Source: Chamaecrista fasciculata (taxonomy: Eukaryota; Streptophyta; Magnoliopsida; Fabales; Fabaceae). From it: a DNA stretch of 64,000 nt. A program made the translations under genes and the position numbers. The notes beneath the pieces were generated by a model. The model searched no databases. It had not been told where the DNA came from and worked only from the letters and a program-made list of their open reading frames with translations. Location: contig QANZ01018886.1 in assembly GCA_003254925.1 (NCBI GenBank), positions 64,491 through 128,490 of the forward strand. Reading direction: 5' to 3'. Of the stretch, positions 44,417-54,023 are shown in pieces; position 1 is the stretch's first letter, and every line of letters begins with the position of its first letter.

Positions 44417-46383
44417 GTTTAGTTTTTGTGACATTATCAAAATTGCTGCAGGTCTCAAATCTCAATATTGTAAAATTTCAACTAGAGACATTATAAACTC
44501 ACCCGAAATTAACTTGGACTTTTTCTAGCTATATAAGTATATAGTATTCCCAATATCTTTAGGGGGCTCTGTAGCAGGGACTGTTTTGAAATTTATAATA
44601 AAGAATATATTTTGCATATACAAGCTATCTATCTCCCTTTTGTCTTTTGGCGAGTTCTGTAGAGACAGCAAAAACGAACCCAAGGGTTGAGAGTGAGCAG
44701 TGATGGGTAAATAAAGGAGGCCAAACCCTAAAAGAGACCAAACAACAACAGTTTAATAGTACCAATGACAGGTGGCACTGTCATTTCAACAGACACAAAG
44801 GATCTAATTCCCCACTCTGCAAATGCCAATGTCTTTCTCGGTAAGAGTGAATAAAATTTGATAACGCCACTACCGTCACAGTCTTTCCATGGAATCAGAG
44901 ATTTTAAGCACACTAATAAAAGCAATTTGTAGTTTGAACCCATGAAAAGAAAAAGGGTAACCCAAGTTTTCACCAATAGTTTAAATAAAAGCTACAAACA
45001 ACAAAGATTCTTTTGCCAATCCCCTTAGGATCGATTGGTGTATATCGTTGTCGACCATAGAATCAATGCATGAGTCGTTTTCAGATCAAAGGCATAGCAT
45101 ATCACTAATGGAAACAGTAACCAAGGTGTTCAATTCATTTCAGTGGCTCCCAGACATGTGTAAAGTTGCAGCTAGGTAACACACCTAAGTTAACACAGGC
45201 TGCTATTAAAGTAAATAAAGTGCCCATTGGTCATTGCACCTAACATTCTTTCTTTCATGAGTCGTGATTCAACTCTTCATTATCATATTAGTGGTGTAGG
45301 TAAATCTCCTTGGTAGGGAAGTATGATTAATAAAAGCAGTAGCACCTAGAGCAAAGTGTTAAATGCAAATGACACTTAGGTTCCTTTCACCAAATCCATA
45401 GGTAAGGGAAAATGCAGGGAAAAAAGGGGTGGTCCCAGATCCCAGTTAATCTTCCTGATCAAAGAACAGAGATCTTTTATAGGTCCAAGTCTGTTGGTAA
45501 AGTCTGTATATAAAACATAAACAGAAAGAGGAAATCACAATCTTAATCGAGCAAGTACAGCTGGAAGCCTGGAAATGCAGACGAGGCTTATAAACATAAT
45601 AAGAATATAGACCTGAGGGGACCTTGTTTTATAAAACATCATATAGAATACCGGGAAGAAAATGACCCCACACAAGCATCTAAATTTTATGCCTATGGAG
45701 GTAGCTTTGGTAGCTCAATTTACTGATCTTATGATAAGTCTTTGTTGATTTCACTTCACTGCTTGCGTCAACTACGACCTTGAAACTTAACTAGCTATGA
45801 AACTGTCTAGTTGGAGGAACGATAAACGAACCCCCTTAAGTACATTAGATGCATTGGCATCGCTCTATGATCAGAGGAGCAATATTTGCTCCCTAGGATT
45901 AAAACTCAGTTATGAAGAAGCAATTCAAACACAAATACACAATGATAATTGGAAATAATACCTAAAGCCTGCATTTCAGGGGACTACTAGAATAGTCCTC
46001 CCGCCAGATGAATATTTCCCAAGTCATATGGACATAAATTTTATCAAAAATACAATACAGAAACGGAATGGCAAACAATGAGCTTCAAATCAATAAACAA
46101 TAAAAATCCTTGATTTATTGGTTTACATAGTTGGATATCATAGAAAGAAAAAGAAAAACATGACAGAACATATCTGTGTGAGCCTACTCCGTAATTTTGA
46201 AAACAAACAAAAAACATCATGAAAGTGAGAAACACATCCAAATAAGCCATGTTAAAAGAAAGAAACCAAATTCTCAGCTAGACAAAGCTGTCCCAGAGCG
46301 GCAGAATTCACAGGGAAGCATCCTCCAAGGCTAAGTCAGATTGTAGATACCATCATCTTCTGTTGAGTCAATCTAAAAGTATC
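44417..46383. other. Intergenic, no gene; right part is the 3' side of the kelch gene
   Basis: No supported coding region. The few hundred bases left of 46384 should hold the 3' untranslated region of the minus-strand F-box/kelch gene. Confidence 0.45.
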
Positions 46384-47547
46384 TCAACAACCCATAACAG
46401 CACAATTGTACACAAACACCCCAACATGTTCCTTCACTGCAAGAACCTGCCAATCTAAGGTGCCATTCTTGACACCAGATGTAGGACACCAGGAATTCAG
46501 CACAATAGCTTCACCTTCTGGACCTCTCTGACCTCCCACGACCAGAAGTTGCTCTCCACAAGCCTTGAAAGCTAAGCCCCACCCATTAGAAGAATCAGCC
46601 CGAACAGGAAGCCGTCCCAATTCGTCCCAGTTGTTCTTTGCCTTGTTATATTTCTTCACCATGTTGGTTAGATGCTCCACTGCATACAACTGGTTATCCA
46701 CAACGGCCACAAGTGGAGGTGCCTGAGCAGCCTTGTTAACATATGGGTACATCCCCTCTATTTTCCGCCAACTTCTTGTCTCAAGATCATACTCCTCTCC
46801 ACAGGTCAATGAAATTGTAGGACTGGACATTCCACCAATCACATAGAATTTGCCATCCATGAAAAACCCAGAGCACAGTCTTCGTGCTGTGTGCATATTT
46901 GGTAATTGCTCCCATCTACCTGATGAAGAGTCATACAGCTCAGCCGATTTTAGAACATTTCCATGTTTATCACTTCCACCTGCAACAATAGCAATTGAAC
47001 CAAGACTTCCGGATCCAAACAAACAGCGAGGACGGTTCATCCCCTGGCACTTAACCCAACCACGAAAAATCAAGCTATACTTCCAAATAGCAAATTCCAT
47101 CAATTCCCGACCAAAAACCAAAAGTTCACTGCCCACAGCCAAAGACTCCTTGTCTGCATGGTTAAAGCACTCATCACATGGTATCTTAGGTAATGTCATC
47201 CATTTCTTTTTCATAGTGTCAAATGCCTCCCATCCTCTTGGATCACACACCAAATAAACCCAATGCTCCACAAGTCCCAACTGTTTCCTCAACCCATATA
47301 AACACCCATTTCTAATCAGCTTATTGTATCTTTTATTTATACAAGCTAGTGAAGCATAATCCGATCTGCTAACCCATGCAAGACAATTCAGGGCAACATC
47401 ATCAATAAGACCAGGGAGAAGAGAATCACTTGGTTCGATTCTAGGTCGACCATCATTCACTCCTTCCCTCGAATTCATTTTCAAAAACTTGTTCACTTTC
47501 TCTTCATCCTCCTGCATAGAACAAGGCAAACGTATTTCCTTTGTCAT
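46384..47547 (-). CDS. F-box/kelch-repeat protein
   Basis: A single uninterrupted coding exon of 387 aa starting [16 protein letters not shown] at 47547. The F-box-like region is at about 40-90 ([37 protein letters not shown]). It is followed by kelch blades with the usual GG and W/Y signatures: [88 protein letters not shown] and [16 protein letters not shown]. Plant proteins of this type serve as SCF receptors; some (KFBs) turn over phenylalanine ammonia-lyase, but this subgroup is closer to At1g26930/At1g74510/At5g60570 (from memory), whose targets I do not know. An intron probably lies in the 5' untranslated region. Confidence 0.93.
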   Translation of the reverse strand: MTKEIRLPCSMQEDEEKVNKFLKMNSREGVNDGRPRIEPSDSLLPGLIDDVALNCLAWVSRSDYASLACINKRYNKLIRNGCLYGLRKQLGLVEHWVYLVCDPRGWEAFDTMKKKWMTLPKIPCDECFNHADKESLAVGSELLVFGRELMEFAIWKYSLIFRGWVKCQGMNRPRCLFGSGSLGSIAIVAGGSDKHGNVLKSAELYDSSSGRWEQLPNMHTARRLCSGFFMDGKFYVIGGMSSPTISLTCGEEYDLETRSWRKIEGMYPYVNKAAQAPPLVAVVDNQLYAVEHLTNMVKKYNKAKNNWDELGRLPVRADSSNGWGLAFKACGEQLLVVGGQRGPEGEAIVLNSWCPTSGVKNGTLDWQVLAVKEHVGVFVYNCAVMGC

Positions 47548-48290
47548 GCCAATAAATCTCAGTATCCCAACAAAATCATAGCAGATGAAAAGTAAGCTTG
47601 GACAGAAGAATCAAAAATCAATTTTATGTCACAATTCTCAACTATGCCGCCTTTAACCAGAAGTAAATCCCAGTATTTATGTGCAACCCAATCCCTCCCT
47701 ATGTACTCTATTCAACAATTTAAAAGCACCATTTAACAACCTCCAATTGTTTTATACATATAACCAACCCCTCACAGGACTTCTTCCGATTTGTACATTT
47801 ACTGACAACCCAGAATCTCGGATCAAAAGAAACTAGCACTACACAAAATGAATCGCCAACAAAAATATAGAAGTTCTAGGAATACCAGCAAATCAGCGAG
47901 AACTCCCAGAAGATTTCCTCATCTGAATTCCAGGTATCGAGAGAGAACCAACTGCAAATTGGCCAGAACAAGAAATAAACATAAATTAAACGAACAAGAG
48001 AAAGAGCTTGCATGCAACCACAAAACACAAAGCAATCATAAACGAGCAAAAAGCGCACGCGCTGATCCAATTCAAGAAACAGTAACCGGATTCGGATCCA
48101 AATCAAAAGAATCAAAACCGTTTTTTAGAAACGGAGATGAGAGGACAAAAAATGAATGCAGGCGTACCAGGAAGGGCAAAAGGGGCTCGGATCTCAGACA
48201 TATAACCGCCGCATGATTGGACGGAAAGAATGGTGGCGTCGGAGCATGATGCCGGCGACCGGCGAATGTAGAGAAGAAGGGTGAAAACTT
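47548..48290 (-). other. 5' untranslated region of the kelch gene with probable intron
   Basis: On the minus strand a donor-like CCTG|GTACGCC lies at about 48167, and the candidate acceptor is close to the start codon. The sequence between is AT-rich and intron-like, while 48170-48260 is GC-richer and exon-like. Plus-strand frames here are chance. No exact boundary can be proved without transcripts. Confidence 0.45.
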
Positions 48291-48477
48291 TTTTAGATAA
48301 CTTGGAACAGGGAAAACACTCGAGTAATATGTATATTGGGGTTATAAATAAAACCGGTCAAATGTGATTCGTTTTTGCAATTGTGTCCCTACGTTTGGGT
48401 GTATTTTCATGTTTTAACTTCTAACTTTTTCTTTCTCATTTTTGCCTTTTCTTTTCTTATATTTTAATTACTTAAGA

Positions 48478-48650
48478 TATCTCCCAGCCTGACAAATTAA
48501 TGATTAATTATCTATGGATCTGAGCTTTATTTAAGGATCTGGGCTGTCGCTAGTCAATTAGTTGTTGCATACACAAGTCGGATTCGAACCTCTAATGCTT
48601 ACTTAAACGAGCTAGTAAACTGACCACTAAACCAACTAAGCTTGGTTCTA
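48478..48650 (-). mobile_element. Decayed copy of the 9577-9767 SINE family, minus strand
   Basis: Shares GGATCTGAGCTTTATTTAA, CAATTAGTTGTTGCATACA, GGATTCGAACCTC (box B) and CAACTAAGCTTGGTT with the SINE at 9577-9767 at matching spacing. The tail region is degraded. Confidence 0.75.
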
Positions 48651-49183
48651 TTTTTCAATTTTACTTGTTACTTCGTCATATATTCTCCTTCCTCATATGG
48701 AATTAAGTTTCTTTAATTTGGGGGCGAAATATAGATATCTTTCAGATTTTCTTTACTTTCAACACTTGTAGCTAGCATATCATAAATATTAAATACTCAC
48801 CCTTTAGAAATATCTTATTTTTTTAGATTTATGAAAATAACTTACAGGGTTGAAGAAATCACAAAACAAAATGTTTATTTTGCAAGCTTTCTAGATTTAT
48901 GTGAATGCTTCATATAGACAAATTTTGTGTGAACTGATTTTAGCTTTATATAAACTATGCGTGTGTTCAAAAGCTAGAGTTCTTATTTTGGGGTAAAATT
49001 CTTGAAGCCACGGCTTACGTCATAAACTGCAAAGCCCAAATGCTCGTTCTCATTATTTCAGTGTCGGATATGAAAGAAAAACGCTGTAAGAAAACTATAT
49101 ATCTCCAAGCATATCAAAACAAAAATGTATATAGATATTGATTAATATTTATGTTCAAAGCAATCAATTATATTATGCATATA
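48651..49183. other. Intergenic, no gene
   Basis: AT-rich, no coding region or repeat that I can support. Confidence 0.45.
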
Positions 49184-49703
49184 TCTAATATTATATGGCT
49201 CCACCCTTTCTGATCGTCTATGTTTAAAACTATAGTCTATGAAATTAAAAATAAGAGAAAATTTACTATTTGGTCTCTCTTTCTTTACTAAGTTAACAAT
49301 TTAGTCCCTTATTTATTTTACAAAGGGCACGCAAAGCCCCTAGTCTTATATTATATGGCTCCACCCCTTTCTGGTCGTCCACATTTTAAAACTATAGTAC
49401 AAAATTAATAATAAGAGGAAAATTATTATTTGATCCCTTCCTTTTAACTGAGTTAACAATTTAGTCCCTCATTTATTTTACATACATATTTGCGTGCCCG
49501 TTAGGGCACGCAAAGCCTCTAGTATCTTATATTATATGGCTCCACTCCTTTCTGGTCGTTCATGTTTAAAACTATAGTCTATGAATTAAAAATAAGAGAA
49601 AATTTACTATTTAGTCTCTCTTTCTTTACTAAGTTAACAATTTAGTCCCTTATTTATTTTACATATATATTTGCGTGCCCGTTAGGGCACGCAAAGCCCC
49701 TAG
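49184..49703 (+). mobile_element. Head-to-tail array of three short Helitron-like units
   Basis: Units start TCTAATATTATATGGC (49184), TCTTATATTATATGGC (49344) and TCTTATATTATATGGC (49525), and end GCCCCTAG (49343), GCCTCTAG (49522) and GCCCCTAG (49703). The last two carry a perfect hairpin GCGTGCCCGTTAGGGCACGC 11 bp before CTAG (49492-49511 and 49673-49692); the first has lost the left arm. 5'-TC, a 3' hairpin plus CTAG, A before and T after are Helitron features. Each unit is only 160-180 bp and non-coding. Confidence 0.72.
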
Positions 49704-51852
49704 TATATATATATAATTCTTTCAATATATAAATATGTTGAGCATGTAAGGAATTCAGTGATGGTTTTCAATCATTTTCTTGGGAGTTTTCAAATGAAAG
49801 TACATGGACTTGCCCATAAAGTGGGGAAGTCTATGATCTTTATGGGTAAATTTATAATGTAACTTGTTAGATTATGTAATAAGTGAAATACTAGCCTAAA
49901 AAAAATGTAACAAGTGATATGATATAATTTCTATTATTTTAAGTAATTTAATTGTGAAAAATACTTCCCAAATTGATATACTTTAGTATAAATAATCAGT
50001 ATATCCATTTGGCCTTGGGGAAAAACAGCCCCAACCGTTGTTATTTTGTGCAACATAAAGTAAATTATAGTAATATGGTTTCTATTCTTATTTATGATAA
50101 CATTATGAGCATTTAAGTAAATTGGACTTGACACAATGGACCATTTCAATTTTGATGCGTGAAAGGTTTTGTTGTTTAATCCAAAGGTTCAACTCAAAAT
50201 GACATGAAAAAGTTGCGTGTAAATTAAGTCAAACAAACACCATTTGATTAAAAAGAAGAAAAGTTATACATTTTAAAGTTTAATATCTATACTAATATAT
50301 ATCACTTATTTAAATATTTTGATTGTTCACTTCTAAAACTAGATATTAAAATAAATATTGTCGTAAGATACATAAAAGAAATAAAAAGTAATGTAAGTAA
50401 GTTAAGTAACTTCTTACAATCTCATCACTACTTCTAATTTATTATATCAAAACAAAATAAAAATATAAAATAATAGTAATAATTAAATAACTTATAACGT
50501 ACTTTATTATATCTATTTTAAAAAATAGTTTATTATAATTCAACATTTTAAATTATATTTATAAGAAAATACATAGCATACTAAAAAGTAACGAAAAAGA
50601 GTATATGCGTTAACTTTTTTTTGCCTGAAATATTACTTCAAACAAACAAAAGCCCAGTCAAGACGGGTCCAAAACAAGACAGAAAACAAACAGAGATGCA
50701 GTATGTGAGAGGCTATAAAAAACCAACGAAGAGGGAAAAAAAACCAGAAAGAAAAAAGGTAACAAGAAAACCAACAACGAAAGTAAAAGTAAAAAAGCTA
50801 AACGGAGAAAAACTGAAGTTAGTTAATTCCACTTCTATTATATATAGTGTGCAAAAGAATGGGAAATTAAAAAATAATTATTTGCATTTATTTTTTATAT
50901 ATAAATAAATTAGTGTACTAATAATTTATTTCTCGTGAATGATGATAGTTATATTTAATTTAGTTTTTAAAAAATAAATTATAAAATTTACTCTAAAATA
51001 AATGCAATTATAATTAATTTTATCCTTTTGTTAGAATATTAATTTAAATTTGATGATAAATAGTTAAATATATATTTTTAAATATTATAATTAATATAAT
51101 ATTTATAAAATTTAGAATCACGTTAGATTTGTTATTTAATTTTGTAACATTTTGAAATTAATCATAAATTTATATTTGATATACTAATTTTGATGGATTT
51201 ATATATAGAAGGTTAAACTAAGAAAATTATTATTTTTTAGAGGCTAATAATTAATTTATTTCAAATAAAATTATAACAAAACTTAGTTGATCTAGAGATC
51301 ATCTCACTAGGGCTTAAATCTTCAGAATATTAGTTTTTAGCCTATCAAGATGAGAATACCTTAAAAAAAATAAAATAAAATAAATTGACATATATATTGG
51401 ATACGCATAATGGGGTTAATGTAAAACATATAGGAACAAGTTTAGTAGATAATGAAAAGTAAATTAGAGATAAGGTCCGTCTTATATGAGAAATGGCCAA
51501 GAAACAAAAATTAAAAAGTTTATAAATGGGAAAAAATATCCAATAATCAAGCACCAATGTTTGACTAATAACAGGCACTGTCACTTTCGTCTTTATTTTC
51601 TGTCTCCGTGGAGAAAGGTTTACACATAAAACATGCCTTTCAAAAGCCATATCCCAAAGACCATTTCTCCAATTTTGATTCGTATTAAACCAAAACAAAA
51701 GAAACCTAATCCCAATCAAGACTTTTGAGTAATTGTGAGAGAAGGTTTTACGTCAATACTTGAAAAAAGTTTCAACACTAATCACGATTACGGGTTAAAA
51801 TAAAAACTAAAAAGTGATTCTTTTTTTCTTTTTTCTATTTTTTTGGTGTTCT
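49704..51852. other. Intergenic, no gene; one probable micro-insertion
   Basis: AT-rich. Near 49875-49917, TGTAATAAGTGA and TGTAACAAGTGA bracket CTAGCCT plus an A-run. The Lys-rich frame 50621-50908 is low-complexity and not considered a gene. Confidence 0.45.
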
Positions 51853-51900
51853 GACGTAAGAGCTGATTTTTTTTTGGTTTATAAAGACGTAAGAGCTGAT
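51853..51900. repeat. T-run micro-insertion in a perfect 15-bp duplication
   Basis: GACGTAAGAGCTGAT at 51853-51867 and 51886-51900 with only a T-run plus GGTTTATAAA between. Confidence 0.7.
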
Positions 51901-52021
51901 ATAAATATTAGCGTTATCTTTTAGCGCCTACATACGTATTGACTACGTGTCAAGTCAAATTCATCTTCTATTTTTTAAAACTCCAAATGACTGATGAATA
52001 ATATGCACAATTCCTTTTTTA

Positions 52022-52697
52022 TAGAGCCGTTAAAATGGGTTCTAATCCGCGGGTTGGACCCGTTTAATCCGCATAGATGGTGAGCTGGGTTGAAGTAATC
52101 TTGGCTCACCAACAATTTTAACTCGCGTGAGCTGGCTCACTTGACCCGCGGGCTATGGTGAGCTAACCCGGTGAGTTGGTGGGTTAGCTCACCAACACAC
52201 CATATAAAAAAATTATAAAATTTTAAAATAAACATAATAAATTTACTTACTCACACTCACTCAATTTCACATTTCACACTCATTTTTTATAACTTTTAAT
52301 TATAAAATTCAATTCATTATTACTTATTTACTTATTACTTTAGTAGTATCACATTCTGAATTCACAAATCACAATTATCAGTATATATATATATTGTTTT
52401 ATAATGTATTATGTACAAAAAATTATAGTTTTATAATATATAAATTATAATGTATTATGTACAAAAAAAAATGACAGGTTGCAAAAATAAAATACTTTGA
52501 AGTATGATGCAAAAAAACAATTAGTGGGTTACGTGAGCCAATCCGGCTCACTAAGCTGGTGAGCCGGGTTGGCGAAATCCTGGCTCACCACATATTCTAG
52601 CCCAGGTGAGCCAACCCGTATAACCCACAACCCGTGGTGGGCCAACCCGTGTGAGCTGGGTTGGCCCACTTTGGGTTGACCCACTTTGGCAGGTCTA
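52022..52697. mobile_element. Non-autonomous hAT element, TSD CTTTTTTA
   Basis: CTTTTTTA occurs at 52014-52021 and 52698-52705. The ends are TAGAGCCGTTAAAATGGG and, on the other strand, TAGACCTGCCAAAGTGGG. About 180 bp of GGGTTGGC/GAGCTGGCTCACC-rich sequence at each side surrounds an AT-rich centre. No coding capacity. The 8-bp duplication with TAG ends identifies it as hAT. Confidence 0.85.
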
Positions 52698-52724
52698 CTT
52701 TTTTACATTGTATTTTCAGGACCA

Positions 52725-52767
52725 ATGATTTGAAATTTTTTTTGGTCAAAGCTAAGATGATTTGAAA
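52725..52767. repeat. T-run micro-insertion in an 11-bp duplication
   Basis: ATGATTTGAAA at 52725-52735 and 52757-52767 bracket a T-run plus GGTCAAAGCTAAG. Confidence 0.55.
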
Positions 52768-52984
52768 ATTGATACGGTAATTAAATCAAATAATTAGATT
52801 GTTCATATTTAAACAGTTCAGTGTGGTCCAATTAAGGTTGAATATAATCGAATTATAAGAAAAAAAAAACTGTTTTAATAAATATGTTGTAACATAATAT
52901 GATGGAAGCGTGGACCAATGCAATATAATTTAGAGAGAAAAATGAAGAGTTAGAGAAGGAGTGAGACAATTTAATATTTCTTTC

Positions 52985-53304
52985 CTAAAATTTTATTTTA
53001 GTCTATAATAGTTGTCCAAGATTCCGTTTTAGTCCTTAAAGTTTTTTTTTTATTTTGTTTTGATCCCTAAAGTTATCAAGAAGTTTCATCATTAGTCCTT
53101 AAGTTATTTTCATCTACTTAATTCTTCCATTAAAAATGACGTGGATCTCTTGTGTAATATTTCTCTCTCTTATTCAACAATAAAGGACTAAAATATAATA
53201 TCGGACATCGTTTGTTGACAGTCTCAACTGAACATAGAAAGAATTTATTAAGAGTATATATTTCAAATTTATCGCATTCGAACTTGAAATAAAAGAGATA
53301 TGAC
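52985..53304. mobile_element. Left part of a decayed Mutator-like relic, interrupted by a copia element
   Basis: TTTTAGTCCTTAAAG and TTTTGATCCCTAAAG units followed by CGTTTGTTGACAGTCTCAAC and GCATTCGAACTTGAAA resemble the interior of the element at 26859-27389. The relic continues after the copia insertion (58640 to about 58860, with CTAAAACCAATTTGAAACAT). Confidence 0.5.
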
Positions 53305-53952
53305 TGTAGACATTAAAGCTTATTTAGAAGTCCCTCACGAGTGGGTAACCAATGAGAAGACATCAAGAGGCACAAGATAGCTCTTGCCCCGTCATGTGGG
53401 CTGCTGGCCCATATTAGGTCTTCCCACGACGCACGTAGTTGAGAGGTGTATGACATCAACACGAACGCTTCAACGCAATTTTAGGCTATACGTTACTTGG
53501 GTCGCCGACCCAAGTGAAGAGAGTCCCACGGCGCACGCAAGTCAAAAGGTAAAGATATGTTTTGACGGCCAGGATTCAAGATATCAAGATACAGCAAAGA
53601 AATTTTGGATAATTCGCTGCGCCACGTATCTGCGCCGCCGGCGCATCCAATGGCCCAAGGAAAATTTGTTCCTTGACTTGCGGACCAAGTCGACTACTAA
53701 GGCCTATAAATAGAACTCGACTCTCTCATTTGTAAACTATCTGAATACGATAGATAGGTCCCAAAATTTGTATTCTCTCTTCTCTTATAATAATATTGAC
53801 AGTGTTGCCTGAAGACGTAGGCATAATTGGCTGAACTCCGTGATTAAATTTTTATGTGTTCTTTCTTCTTCCTTATTTCTTTTCTTAGTTGGTTGATAAT
53901 ATTCAATACGTTTGGGTGGGATATTCTGTATTCCGCATATATCCCCATAACA
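53305..53952 (+). repeat. Left LTR of the second copia element
   Basis: 648 bp, TG...CA ends. A TATA box CCTATAAATAG lies near 53702-53712, so transcription should start shortly after. Confidence 0.93.
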
Positions 53953-53954
53953 AG

Positions 53955-53967
53955 TGGTATCAGAGCC
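53955..53967 (+). promoter_or_regulatory. Primer-binding site (initiator Met-tRNA)
   Basis: TGGTATCAGAGCC, two bases after the LTR end, is complementary to the 3' end of plant initiator tRNA-Met and intact. Confidence 0.93.
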
Positions 53968-54023
53968 AGGTTCGTCCTAGGCTTGTTTTCGTATTGTATT
54001 GAATATTATTATTTGAGCCTGAT

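Noticed and set aside
44685..44702. GAGAGTGAGCAGTG resembles the 3' half of miR156
   Set aside because: Only about ten bases match and no star-strand partner is seen nearby.
46850..47257. 135-codon plus-strand frame opposite the kelch gene
   Set aside because: Shadow of the minus-strand F-box/kelch coding sequence, which has clear kelch motifs.
50621..50908. 95-codon Lys-rich plus-strand frame
   Set aside because: Low-complexity A-rich DNA gives Lys/Glu/Thr-rich translation by composition alone; no ATG context or homologous motif.
51345..51719. 124-codon minus-strand frame
   Set aside because: The C-terminal part is Phe/Tyr/Leu-rich translation of A/T-rich sequence, with no recognisable motif and no splice partners.
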